Of a DNA stretch of 64,000 bases, positions 52,138 to 61,542 are shown piece after piece. The stretch's first letter is position 1. Every line of letters starts with the position of its first letter. The position numbers and the translations under genes were made by a program. Source of the stretch: Amycolatopsis oliviviridis. Its GTDB lineage: Bacteria > Actinomycetota > Actinomycetes > Mycobacteriales > Pseudonocardiaceae. The stretch lies in NCBI RefSeq assembly GCF_014654365.1, contig NZ_BNAY01000002.1, positions 744,001 to 808,000 on the forward strand, in the 5' to 3' direction. The notes under the pieces were generated by a model. It ran no database searches. It was not told the DNA's origin and was given only the letters and a program-made list of their open reading frames with translations.

Positions 52138-53156
52138 GGACGGCGGCGGGGCCGGAGGCGTTGCGCGGCCAAGGTCGCGACCACTCCGGTCACCGCCCCG
52201 ACCAGTGCGGGCTTGAGGCCGTGCCGGTCGGGCTGTTCCACCACCGGCCGGACCACCACGGGAGGCGGCGGCTTGACCGGGTCCGGCGGGGCGTCGCGCG
52301 CCGTCGCCGTCCAGGCCGTGACGAACACCAGCATCCGCGCCACCAGCGAGATGAAGAAGATCAGGCCGATGATGGAGCCGAACGCGACCCCGGTCGGCGA
52401 GTTCCCGATCAGGCGCAGGTAGATCCCACCGGCCTGCTTGAGCAGTTCGAAGCCCACGGCCAGCGCGACCGCGCCGCGCATCGCGCTGCGGACCCCGACC
52501 GGTTTCCGCGGCAGCCGGGTGAGCACCCAGAGGAACACGAGCCAGTTGGCCAGCAGCGCCAGCGGGATCGAGATCGCCGAGAGCACGTTGTGCCCCCAGG
52601 CGGTGTCGTCCACCCCCGCCAGGCCCAGCAGGTACCGGCCGAGCGCGGACCCGGAAATGGTGATGGCGAAGGAGACCAGCAGCGCGCTCGCGAGGCCGAG
52701 CAGCGCGAGCAGGTCCGCGCCGATCGTGCGCAGCAGCGGCAGGTCCGACCGGTTCTGGCCCCACAGCGCGGTGAGCGCGTCCCGCAGCGAGTTCATCCAG
52801 TTCCAGCCGGAGTACAACCCGATGATCAGACCGATGAGCCCGACGCTGGTGCGCTGCTCCACGAATCCGGTGAGCAGTTCCCCCGCCTTGTCGCCGAGGC
52901 CGCCGGGCAGCGTGCCGGTGATCGCGTTCAGCATCGACTCGATCAGCTGCGGCTGGCTCGCCAGCACGAAGCCGGCCACCGACACCGCGACCATGAGGAT
53001 GGGCACCAGCGAGAACAGGCTGAAATAGGTGATCGACGCGACGTAGTGGTACCCGCCGTACTCGATGTAGCGGTTCACCGCCCGCGCCACGTGGTCCAGC
53101 CAGCGGTAGCGGGCGCGCAGCCGCTTCCATTTCGTCGGTGCTTGCTTCTCCCTCAC
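52134..53156 (-). CDS. YihY/YhjD-like integral membrane protein
   Basis: A 340-residue membrane protein of the YihY/BrkB family. The conserved start of helix 1 is YHYVASITYFSLFSLVPILM, and the later helices include VGLIGLIIGLYSGWNWMNSL, ALLGLASALLVSFAITI, IPLALLANWLVFLWVL and FGSIIGLIFFISLVARMLVF. The C-terminal 60 residues are Pro-rich and basic. GTG 53156 is the start. It is an insertion within the sterol island, on the strand opposite to ltp3, whose end it overlaps by 4 bases; no sterol role is implied. Confidence 0.85.
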   Translation of the reverse strand: MREKQAPTKWKRLRARYRWLDHVARAVNRYIEYGGYHYVASITYFSLFSLVPILMVAVSVAGFVLASQPQLIESMLNAITGTLPGGLGDKAGELLTGFVEQRTSVGLIGLIIGLYSGWNWMNSLRDALTALWGQNRSDLPLLRTIGADLLALLGLASALLVSFAITISGSALGRYLLGLAGVDDTAWGHNVLSAISIPLALLANWLVFLWVLTRLPRKPVGVRSAMRGAVALAVGFELLKQAGGIYLRLIGNSPTGVAFGSIIGLIFFISLVARMLVFVTAWTATARDAPPDPVKPPPPVVVRPVVEQPDRHGLKPALVGAVTGVVATLAAQRLRPRRRP

Positions 53157-53204
53157 ACGCCAATGTCTACCTCAGGCAGGTCACGGCTCGTGGGCAACAC
53201 GCGA

Positions 53205-53993
53205 TCAGGCGAGCGCGATCAGCTCCGAGCCGTCGTCCTCCGGCAGCGACGGGCCGGCCGTCGCCAGCACGGTGTTGCCGAGAAAGTCCAGTTCACAGCC
53301 GAGCGTGGAGAGGAAAGCGGTGTCGGCCGCGTCCCGTCCGGTCGCGATCCGGCTCAGACTCTGCCTCGGCGCGAGACCGGTCGCGTCGAACACGTACCAG
53401 CGGCCGTCGATCGCGGCTTCGAACACGGCGTGGAAGTCCATTGGGGACAGTCCGGGCGCGTAGACCGCGGCGAACCGGGCGGGGATGTCGATCACGCGGC
53501 ACAGCGAGATGCAGACGTGCGCGAAGTCGCGGCAAACCCCTTCCCCGGCCAGGTAGGTGTCCACGGCGTCGTCGGTCGGGGAACCGGAACCGACCACATA
53601 GGACAGGTGCTCGCCCACGTGCCGGACGATCGCCTCGACCTGGGTGCGCGCGTCGGGCAGGCCGCCGAAGCGGGACAGCGCGAGCCCGCCCATCCGGTCC
53701 GAGGGACAGTACCGGCTGGGCCTGGTGTAGCGGATGAGGTCTTCAAGGCTGACACGCCCGGCTTCGACCGGGCCGAGCGTGCGTTGGGCCCGGTATCGCA
53801 CGACGTGCTCGCCCGCCAGGAGATCGAGTACCTGGGCCCGGGTGCCGTGTTCGAACGCCACCTGGCGCGGCGGTGCGGGGTAGGTGAACTCCTCCTGGTC
53901 GGCCCCGCCCGCGAACGCGACCACGAACGCGGCGGGGCCGGGTTTCGTGACCCGGAAGGACATTTCGACGTCGACCTGTACGTGGGGACCCAT
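53205..53993 (-). CDS. transglutaminase-like protease-fold protein
   Basis: A 262-residue protein. The N-terminal part (residues 1-130) is a beta-rich bacterial transglutaminase-like domain; the catalytic domain has Cys in AGEGVCRDFAHVCISLCR, His in PMDFHAVFEA and Asp in WYVFDATGLAP. The ATG at 53993 is chosen over an upstream ATG at 54011. Such proteins act as cysteine peptidases or amide hydrolases. It sits between the YihY-like gene and cyp125 on the same strand; a sterol role is not evident. Confidence 0.87.
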   Translation of the reverse strand: MGPHVQVDVEMSFRVTKPGPAAFVVAFAGGADQEEFTYPAPPRQVAFEHGTRAQVLDLLAGEHVVRYRAQRTLGPVEAGRVSLEDLIRYTRPSRYCPSDRMGGLALSRFGGLPDARTQVEAIVRHVGEHLSYVVGSGSPTDDAVDTYLAGEGVCRDFAHVCISLCRVIDIPARFAAVYAPGLSPMDFHAVFEAAIDGRWYVFDATGLAPRQSLSRIATGRDAADTAFLSTLGCELDFLGNTVLATAGPSLPEDDGSELIALA

Positions 53994-54029
53994 GGCCCTA
54001 TGGTGCCCCACGGCCTCGTTTCGGGCTGA

Positions 54030-55256
54030 TCAGGCGTAACGGACCTGGTAGTGCTTGATCCCGTTGAGCCAGCTCGACCGGAGCCGGTCAGGTGCCGAGA
54101 CCTCGCTGATGTCCGGCATGACGTCGGCGATGGCGTTGAAGATCAGGTCGATCTCCAGCCGCGCGAGGTTGGCGCCGATGCAGTAGTGCGAACCCGTGCC
54201 GCCGAAGCCGACGTGCGGGTTGTCCTCGCGGAGGATGTCGAACTTCTCCGGCTCGTCGAAGTGATCCGGGTCGAAGTTCGCGGAGCTGTAGAACATCCCG
54301 ACCCGGTCGCCCTTGCGGATCCGCTGCCCGCCGAGTTCGGTGTCCCGGGTCGCGGTGCGCTGGAAGGCGACCACCGGGGTGGCCCAGCGGACGATCTCGT
54401 CCGGCGCGGTCTTCGGGCGTTCCTTCTTGTACAGCTCCCACTGATCGGGGTGATCGAGGAACGCCTTCATGCCGTGGGTGATCGCGTTGCGCGTCGTCTC
54501 GTTGCCCGCGACGGCGAGCAGGATGACGAAGAAGCCGAATTCGTCGGAGGCCAGCGATTCGCCGTCGACGTCGGCCTGCACCAGCTTCGTGACAATGTCG
54601 TCCATCGGGCACTTGCGCCGTTCTTCGGCCATGTTCCAGGCGTAGCCGACGATCTCCGCCGACGCGGCGAGCGGTTCGACCTCGTACTCGGGGTCGTCGT
54701 AGGAGACCATCTGGTTGGACCAGTCGAAGATCTTCAGCCGGTCTTCCTGCGGGATGCCGATCAGTTCGGCGATGGCCTGCAAGGGAAGCTCGCACGCGAC
54801 GTCGACGACGAAATCGCCGGAGCCCTTCTTCTTGGCCTCGCTGACGATCCGCTCCGCGCGGTCGCGCAGGGTGTCTTCGAGCTTCGCGATCGACCTCGGC
54901 GTGAAGCCCTTCGACACGATCCGCCGCAGCTTCGTGTGCTGCGGGGCGTCCATGTTGAGCAGGACCAGCCGGTTCGCTTCGAGGCTGTCGTCGGTCATGT
55001 GCTCGTCGAAGCGGATGATCGCGGTCTTCTCCCGGGAGGAGAACAGCTCGCTGTCCCTCGACACCGCCTTGACGTCCTCGAGCCGGCTGACCACCCAGTA
55101 GCCGTCATCGCGGAAGCCCGCGGTGTTGTGCGGCTGCGGGTTCCACCAGACCGGTGCCGTGCGGCGGAGTTCGGCGAACTCCTCCAGAGGCAGTCTGGTG
55201 GCGTAAAGGTCCGGATCGGTGAAATCGAAACCGGCGGGGATCAGGGGAGCGGCCAC
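54030..55256 (-). CDS. cyp125: cytochrome P450 CYP125, steroid C26/C27 monooxygenase
   Basis: A 408-residue P450. The I-helix motif is AVAGNETTRNAITHG, the ExxR helix is YKKERPKTAPDEIVRW, and the heme loop is FGGTGSHYCIGANLAR with the Cys ligand. It follows M. tuberculosis CYP125 (Rv3545c) along its whole length as I remember it (PPGFDFTDPD.YA.RLP start; WWN; DPEYE; LRSSWLNGIKH end). CYP125 oxidises the terminal methyl of the cholestenone side chain. GTG 55256 is preceded by GGAGGTAG. It is divergent from fadA5, with three KstR-like boxes between. Confidence 0.93.
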   Translation of the reverse strand: MAAPLIPAGFDFTDPDLYATRLPLEEFAELRRTAPVWWNPQPHNTAGFRDDGYWVVSRLEDVKAVSRDSELFSSREKTAIIRFDEHMTDDSLEANRLVLLNMDAPQHTKLRRIVSKGFTPRSIAKLEDTLRDRAERIVSEAKKKGSGDFVVDVACELPLQAIAELIGIPQEDRLKIFDWSNQMVSYDDPEYEVEPLAASAEIVGYAWNMAEERRKCPMDDIVTKLVQADVDGESLASDEFGFFVILLAVAGNETTRNAITHGMKAFLDHPDQWELYKKERPKTAPDEIVRWATPVVAFQRTATRDTELGGQRIRKGDRVGMFYSSANFDPDHFDEPEKFDILREDNPHVGFGGTGSHYCIGANLARLEIDLIFNAIADVMPDISEVSAPDRLRSSWLNGIKHYQVRYA

Positions 55257-55282
55257 GGGCTACCTCCTACGCGGTTCGCCAA

Positions 55283-55296
55283 TGAAACACGTTCTA
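55283..55296. promoter_or_regulatory. KstR box, perfect consensus (cyp125 side)
   Basis: TgaAACacGTTctA matches all fixed positions of TnnAACnnGTTnnA, 26 bases from the cyp125 start. Confidence 0.75.
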
Positions 55297-55340
55297 GGCC
55301 CGATTGAAGCATATGGTGTCCGTCACGTGAAGGGTTTTAG

Positions 55341-56663
<1,323 letters not shown>

Positions 56664-56664
56664 C

Positions 56665-57150
56665 CTAGTCCGAGGCGACCTCGACCACCGGACCGTTGTC
56701 CGGCCTCGCGAGGCGTTTGCTCCCCTGACCCTCCTTCCAGAAGTCGAAATAGATGGTGTTGCCCTCGACCCAGGTCAGCACCGCCTCGGTGAGGTCGAGG
56801 CGGAACACGTGGGCTTCTCCGTCGTCGCCCTGCAGGCGGGCGACCTCCGCCGGATCCGTGATCTCGACGGCCTTTCCCGACACCTTCGCGTCCGCGCCGC
56901 CCTCGTCGATCGCCGAGGCGGCGTGGATCGCAAACCTGCCGTCACGCTGCAGGTCTTTCGCCTTCATCGCGCCGATCATCGAACCGATCAGCAAGTCCTG
57001 TTCACGGAAATCGACCTCACTGCCACTGACCCGGGGTGAGCCGTCCCGCCGGACCGTCGCCAGCACGTGCGACTTCGTCGCGGTGAACCGCTCCTTGATC
57101 TTCTCCGCCAGTGCGGGTGCCTCTTCACTGAACTGCTGCCACGTCGCCAT
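56665..57150 (-). CDS. PPOX-class F420/flavin-dependent split-barrel protein
   Basis: A 161-residue split beta-barrel protein of the pyridoxamine-5'-phosphate oxidase-like superfamily. Typical marks are HVLATVRRDGSPRVSGSEVD (residues about 30-49) and DGRFAIHAAS. Many actinobacterial members use F420. In M. tuberculosis the gene after fadA5 (Rv3547, ddn) also codes for an F420-dependent split-barrel enzyme, although this one is on the opposite strand and its identity with Ddn is not shown. Its stop is one base from the fadA5 stop. Confidence 0.82.
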   Translation of the reverse strand: MATWQQFSEEAPALAEKIKERFTATKSHVLATVRRDGSPRVSGSEVDFREQDLLIGSMIGAMKAKDLQRDGRFAIHAASAIDEGGADAKVSGKAVEITDPAEVARLQGDDGEAHVFRLDLTEAVLTWVEGNTIYFDFWKEGQGSKRLARPDNGPVVEVASD

Positions 57151-57199
57151 GCGGAACAGCGTCCCACCGGGGTCCGACAGTTTTGAGCGGTCGCGGCTC

Positions 57200-58054
57200 T
57201 CAGGGACGAGGTGCACCCATCGGGTTCGGCAGCGGGATCGCCCCGGCGTCGAAGATCCGGCGGCTCAGCGGGACGGCGATCCGCACGACCTCGGCGGCGC
57301 CGTCCTCGCCGAGCGCGTCGAGAGGGCCGGCGGCGAGGCGGTCGGTGTCGTCCTCGATCCGTTGGCGCAGAACGATTCCTGATTCAGTGAGCTTCAGGTC
57401 GCCGTCGAGGATGCCTCGTCCGGTCAACCGCCCGACGCTCTCGTCCCAGTCTTCGTCGGACCAGCCGCGGTTGATCTGGATGACCTCGCGAGTCACCGCC
57501 CCGCTGCCGATGTGGGTCAGCGTCGTGTCGAGCCCGCGCAACCCGGCGGCGACGGCGGAGAGCACGTGACCGTCCCCGCGATGCTCGCGCAGCACCGTCG
57601 CGGCGAGCCAGATCCTCCCGATCGGCGTGGCGGGCCTGGCGACCGAAGACCAGGCGGCGGCCAGCGGCCTGGCCGGGTAATCGCAGCCGGTGACGGCTTG
57701 GTCGAGTAGGTCGGCGAGTTCCTCGAAAGGCGCGTCCTCGGGCAAGATCCGCTTCAGGGCCGTCTCGACGGCGTCCATCCGGCTCTGGAGCACGACGGCG
57801 GGCTCGGCGTATTTCCACGCGTCGGGCAGGGATCGCGCGACCATGCGCGGGGCGAACCCGAACAGCATGGCGGTCACGGGTGGTTCCGGCAGCGGCCCGA
57901 GCGGCGCGACGCGTCCGGCGAAGTAGCCCATCCACCAGCTCGGCAGGCCTGCCGCCTTGGCCGCGGCCGCGGTTTCCGGCGCGAAGTAGACGACGGCGTG
58001 CAGCGGCTCGACCGCTTCCCAAAGACGGCGCTGAAGTGACGTCACGTCCCCCAT
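57200..58054 (-). CDS. SCO6745-family protein (SalK-like)
   Basis: A 284-residue soluble, mostly helical protein. The N-terminal SLQRRLWEAVEPLHAVVYFAPE and the later GLPSWWMGYFAGRVAPLGP and TPIGRIWLAATVLREHRGDGH are typical of the actinobacterial SCO6745 family (also annotated SalK), with a winged-helix-like end (RGILDGDLKLTESGIVLRQR). Function unknown. The ATG at 58054 is used; GTG 58045 is possible. It is divergent from a GNAT gene and seems unrelated to sterols. Confidence 0.82.
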   Translation of the reverse strand: MGDVTSLQRRLWEAVEPLHAVVYFAPETAAAAKAAGLPSWWMGYFAGRVAPLGPLPEPPVTAMLFGFAPRMVARSLPDAWKYAEPAVVLQSRMDAVETALKRILPEDAPFEELADLLDQAVTGCDYPARPLAAAWSSVARPATPIGRIWLAATVLREHRGDGHVLSAVAAGLRGLDTTLTHIGSGAVTREVIQINRGWSDEDWDESVGRLTGRGILDGDLKLTESGIVLRQRIEDDTDRLAAGPLDALGEDGAAEVVRIAVPLSRRIFDAGAIPLPNPMGAPRP

Positions 58055-58111
58055 CTTGGCCCCGCCGAAAACCGGATGCGACTCCTCGCGGGGTGGTGTG
58101 TGATCACGGGC

Positions 58112-58984
58112 ATGGCGATCACCGTGGAGAAGCCGGGCATCGACGGCCTGAACGAGGCCGTGGCCGCGTTGCGGGAGTGGCAGTCCGAAGGGGTGGCGTG
58201 GCAGCTGCATCCCGGTGACCTCGGCTGGTTCTGGCGTAACGGGGCGGACGCGACGGCCGCGGCGGTCCGGCTCTGGCGCCGGGACGGCCGGATCCTCGCC
58301 GTCGGGTTCCTGGACGGAGCCGACCTCCTGCGGCTCACGACCGCGCCGGACCTCCGCCGGGACGAGGAACTGGCGCGACAGCTGGCCGAAGACGTGGCCG
58401 CGCCGGAGCGCGGTGTCCTGCCCGAGGGGCAGGTGTCCGTCGAGGCGCCGATGGACGCGCTGCTCCAGGACGTGCTGCCCGGGCACGGCTGGCACGTCGA
58501 CGAGGAGGAGCCGTGGACGCCGCTGAGCCTCGACCTCACTGAGCCGGTGAAGGCCCCGGACCTGCGGATCGAGACGGTCGGAGCAGACCTGGCGGCCGAG
58601 TGGGCCGAAGTGATCGGGGCGTCGTTCACCCGCTCGACGTTCACCGCGGAGAAGTGGCGGACGATGGCGGCCGGGGCGCCGTACGCCGATGCCCGGTGCC
58701 TGCTCGGCTATGACGGCCAAGGCGCCGCCGTCGCGGCCGTGGCCGTGTGGTCGGCGGGTCCCGGCAAGCCCGGGTTGCTCGAACCGATGGGCGTGCACCG
58801 GGACCAGCGCGGCCACGGGTACGGCCGGGCGATCACCGTCGCCGCGGCGGCCGCGCTCCAGGAGCTCGGCTCGTCGAGCGCGACCGTGAACACGCCCAGT
58901 TCCAACGTCGCCGCCGTGACGACCTACAAGTCCGGCGGGTTCCGGCCGTGGCCCGAGACCCGGGACCTGACGAGGGACGCCTGA
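58112..58984 (+). CDS. GNAT-family N-acetyltransferase
   Basis: A 290-residue acetyltransferase. The C-terminal GNAT domain (residues about 155-290) has motif A as GVHRDQRGHGYGRAITVAAA and ends with NVAAVTTYKSGGF. The N-terminal half (WQLHPGDLGWFWRNGADATA) looks like a degenerate second GNAT-like domain, giving a tandem layout. The substrate is unknown. ATG 58112 is the start. Confidence 0.82.
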   Translation: MAITVEKPGIDGLNEAVAALREWQSEGVAWQLHPGDLGWFWRNGADATAAAVRLWRRDGRILAVGFLDGADLLRLTTAPDLRRDEELARQLAEDVAAPERGVLPEGQVSVEAPMDALLQDVLPGHGWHVDEEEPWTPLSLDLTEPVKAPDLRIETVGADLAAEWAEVIGASFTRSTFTAEKWRTMAAGAPYADARCLLGYDGQGAAVAAVAVWSAGPGKPGLLEPMGVHRDQRGHGYGRAITVAAAAALQELGSSSATVNTPSSNVAAVTTYKSGGFRPWPETRDLTRDA

Positions 58985-59000
58985 GCGCGGGCCCCGAAAC

Positions 59001-59906
59001 TCAAGCCCCGTAGACGGCTTCAGGGACCGGAGCCTCCGCCAGCAGCTCCGCCACCACCGGCCCGAGTTCGGCGGGCGACCACCGCGATCCCTTGTCCCGC
59101 ACCGTTCCGTGCCGCCAACCCTGCGCGATCGAGACGCGTCCGCCGTCGACCTCGAACACCCGGCCGGTCACCTCGGAAGACTCTTCGCTGCCGAGCCACA
59201 CCACCAGCGGCGACACGTTTTCCGGTGCCATGGCGTCGAAACCGGCCTCCGGCGCGGCCATGTCGGCGGCGAACGCCTCTTCCGTCATCCGGGTGCGGGC
59301 GGCCGGGGCGATGGCGTTCACGGTGACGCCGTAGCGCGCGAATTCGGTCGCGGCGACCAGCGTGAGCCCCAGGATGCCGGACTTCGCGGCCGCGTAGTTC
59401 CCTTGCCCGACGCTGCCGAGCAGCCCCGCGCCAGAGCTGGTGTTGATCACCCGCGCGGCCCGCGTCCGGCCCGCCTTCGACTCGGCCCGCCAGTACTCGG
59501 CGGCGTGCCGCGTCGGCGCGAAATGACCCTTCAGGTGAACGCGGATGACGGCGTCCCATTCGTCCTCGCCGAGGTTGACCAGCATCCGGTCGCGCAGGAA
59601 CCCGGCGTTGTTGACCAGGACGTCGAGCCCGCCGAAGGTCTCGACGGCGGTCCGCACCAGCGCCGCGGCGCCGTCCCAGGACGCGATGTCGTCGGTGTTC
59701 GCCACCGCCTTGCCGCCGAGCGCCTCGATCTCGTCGACGACGTCCTGCGCCGGGCCCGCCGACCCGCCGCTGCCGTCGATGCCGGCGCCGAGGTCGTTCA
59801 CCACCACCCGCGCGCCCTCGGCGGCGAACGCGAGCGCGTGCGCCCGTCCGATGCCTCGACCGGCACCGGTCACCACCACGATCCGGCCGTCGGCGATCCC
59901 GCTCAC
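59001..59906 (-). CDS. short-chain dehydrogenase (Rv3548c-like)
   Basis: A 301-residue SDR. The cofactor site is VVVTGAGRGIGRAHALAFA, then NNAGFLRDRML, and the Ser-Tyr-Lys set in NTSSGAGLLGSVGQGNYAAAKSG. The N-terminal half resembles the 3-hydroxyacyl-CoA dehydrogenase part of peroxisomal multifunctional enzymes. It is the second gene of an SDR pair next to echA20, as with Rv3548c in M. tuberculosis, and probably oxidises a hydroxyacyl-CoA during sterol ring or side-chain breakdown. GTG 59906 overlaps the stop of the first SDR and has AAAGGAG upstream. Confidence 0.87.
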   Translation of the reverse strand: MSGIADGRIVVVTGAGRGIGRAHALAFAAEGARVVVNDLGAGIDGSGGSAGPAQDVVDEIEALGGKAVANTDDIASWDGAAALVRTAVETFGGLDVLVNNAGFLRDRMLVNLGEDEWDAVIRVHLKGHFAPTRHAAEYWRAESKAGRTRAARVINTSSGAGLLGSVGQGNYAAAKSGILGLTLVAATEFARYGVTVNAIAPAARTRMTEEAFAADMAAPEAGFDAMAPENVSPLVVWLGSEESSEVTGRVFEVDGGRVSIAQGWRHGTVRDKGSRWSPAELGPVVAELLAEAPVPEAVYGA

Positions 59907-60700
59907 ACCGGCTCCTTTCGTTCTGTTGCCTGGGAATTGGATGCGGCGAGGAAAGCGGGCAGCTCTCCCCCGCCGTGCACGGTCAGGCAGGCACCGCTGA
60001 CATAGGAGGCCAGCGGAGACGCCAGGAACACCGCGCAAGAACCGATCTCGTCAGGGTCGGCCAACCGTCCTAACGGGACTGTCGCGCCCACGGCCGCGAT
60101 CCCCGCCTCGTCGCCGTAGTGCAGATGCGAGTGTTCGGTCCGCACCATGCCGACGTCGAGCGCGTTGACCCGCACCTTCGGTGCCCACTCGACGGCGAGC
60201 GTCGCGGTCAGGTTGTCCAGGCCCGCTTTCGCCGCGCCGTAGGACGCGGTGCCCGGCGACGGTCTCGTCGCGCTGACACTGCTGATGTTCACGATGACGC
60301 CACCGCCGTCCTGACGCTGCATGAGCGCGTTCGCCGCGCGGGCGACGGTCAGCGGCGCCAGCAGGTTCAGCGCGACGATCTTTTCGTGGAACCGTGGTGA
60401 CGCGTCCGACGCCTTGGCGTACGGCGCGCCGCCCGCGTTGTTGACCACGACGTCGAGCCTGCCGTGCCGCCGGACGATCTCCTCGAAGAGCGCGTCGACC
60501 TCTTTCGGGTCGCGGACGTCGCAGGAGATGAACGTCGACGCCCGGTCACCGGCGCACACCGGCCGCTCGGGTTCGGTGCGGGCGCAGGTGACGACTTCGG
60601 CGCCGGCGCGCAGGAAAGTCCTGGTGACACCGGCGCCGACGCCGCGTACCCCGCCGGTCACCAGCACCACGGCGCCGTCGAGCCGGAGTTCGAGTGCCAT
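59903..60700 (-). CDS. short-chain dehydrogenase (Rv3549c-like)
   Basis: A 265-residue SDR with VLVTGGVRGVGAGVTRTFL (cofactor), VVNNAGGAPYAK, and the catalytic set in NISSVSATRPSPGTASYGAAKAG. The C-terminal VSGACLTVHGGGELPAFL is standard. It is divergent from echA20 with a KstR2-like box between, as in Rv3549c/Rv3550. Its exact substrate is not known; a steroid-derived hydroxyacyl-CoA is likely. Confidence 0.87.
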   Translation of the reverse strand: MALELRLDGAVVLVTGGVRGVGAGVTRTFLRAGAEVVTCARTEPERPVCAGDRASTFISCDVRDPKEVDALFEEIVRRHGRLDVVVNNAGGAPYAKASDASPRFHEKIVALNLLAPLTVARAANALMQRQDGGGVIVNISSVSATRPSPGTASYGAAKAGLDNLTATLAVEWAPKVRVNALDVGMVRTEHSHLHYGDEAGIAAVGATVPLGRLADPDEIGSCAVFLASPLASYVSGACLTVHGGGELPAFLAASNSQATERKEPV

Positions 60701-60755
60701 GCCGGTCCTCCTTCACGGTCGCTGTACCCGGGCCGGACGTCCTGCTAACGTACCA

Positions 60756-60769
60756 AGCAAGTGCTAGGT
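60756..60769. promoter_or_regulatory. KstR2-like box
   Basis: AgCAAGtgCTaGgT matches the KstR2 pattern AnCAAGnnCTTGnT at 9 of 10 fixed positions. It lies between the divergent SDR pair and the echA20-ipdABC operon, 23 bases before the echA20 start. The kstR2 gene itself is not in the window. Confidence 0.65.
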
Positions 60770-60792
60770 TTGGTAGCGGAGAAGGGTGCAAG

Positions 60793-61542
60793 ATGACCGT
60801 TTCCACCCACTCACCGGAGCCCGGCATCGCCGTGGTCACGGTCGACGCGCCCCCGGTGAACGCGCTCAGCGTGAAGGGATGGTTCGCCCTCGCCTCCGCT
60901 GTCACCGACGCCGGACGCGATCCCGCGACGCATGTCGTGGTGCTGCGCGCCGAGGGCCGCGGGTTCAACGCCGGGGTCGACATCAAGGAGATCCAGCGCG
61001 ATCCCGGGTACGGCGCGCTGATCGGCGCGAACGAGGGCTGCGCGGCGGCGTTCTCCGCCGTGTACGACTGCGCGGTCCCGGTGATCGCCGCGGTGCAGGG
61101 CTTCTGCCTCGGCGGCGGGGTCGGCCTCGTCGGCAACGCGGACGTGGTGGTCGCCAGCGAGGACGCGACCTTCGGGCTTCCCGAGGTCGATCGCGGCGCG
61201 CTGGGCGCGGCGACGCATCTCGCGCGGCTGGTCCCCCAGCATCTGATGCGGGCCTTGTACTACACGGCTTCGACGATCACCGCGGCTCAGCTGCACCACC
61301 ACGGTTCGGTCTACGCCGTGGTCTCGCGGGACGAACTCGACGAGACCGCGCTCGGCGTGGCCCGGCAGATCGCGGCGAAGGACACCCGCGTGATCCGCGC
61401 CGCGAAACAGGCCATCAACGGCATCGACGTCCAGCCCGTGCACCGCAGCTACCGCTTCGAGCAGGGATTCACCTTCGAACTCAACCTGGCGGGCGTCTCC
61501 GACGGGGCGCGCCAGGAGTTCTTGGACGGTAAGGGGAAGTGA
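60793..61542 (+). CDS. echA20: steroid ring hydrolase EchA20
   Basis: A 249-residue crotonase. The oxyanion segments are FNAGVDIKEIQ and GFCLGGGVGLVGNADVVVAS, then FGLPEVDRGALGAATHLARL. It agrees with M. tuberculosis EchA20 (Rv3550, 247 residues) in length and place. EchA20 hydrolyses the last closed ring of the HIEC-CoA intermediate to give COCHEA-CoA. ATG 60793 is used. Its stop overlaps the ipdA start, so echA20, ipdA, ipdB and ipdC form one coupled operon. Confidence 0.9.
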   Translation: MTVSTHSPEPGIAVVTVDAPPVNALSVKGWFALASAVTDAGRDPATHVVVLRAEGRGFNAGVDIKEIQRDPGYGALIGANEGCAAAFSAVYDCAVPVIAAVQGFCLGGGVGLVGNADVVVASEDATFGLPEVDRGALGAATHLARLVPQHLMRALYYTASTITAAQLHHHGSVYAVVSRDELDETALGVARQIAAKDTRVIRAAKQAINGIDVQPVHRSYRFEQGFTFELNLAGVSDGARQEFLDGKGK

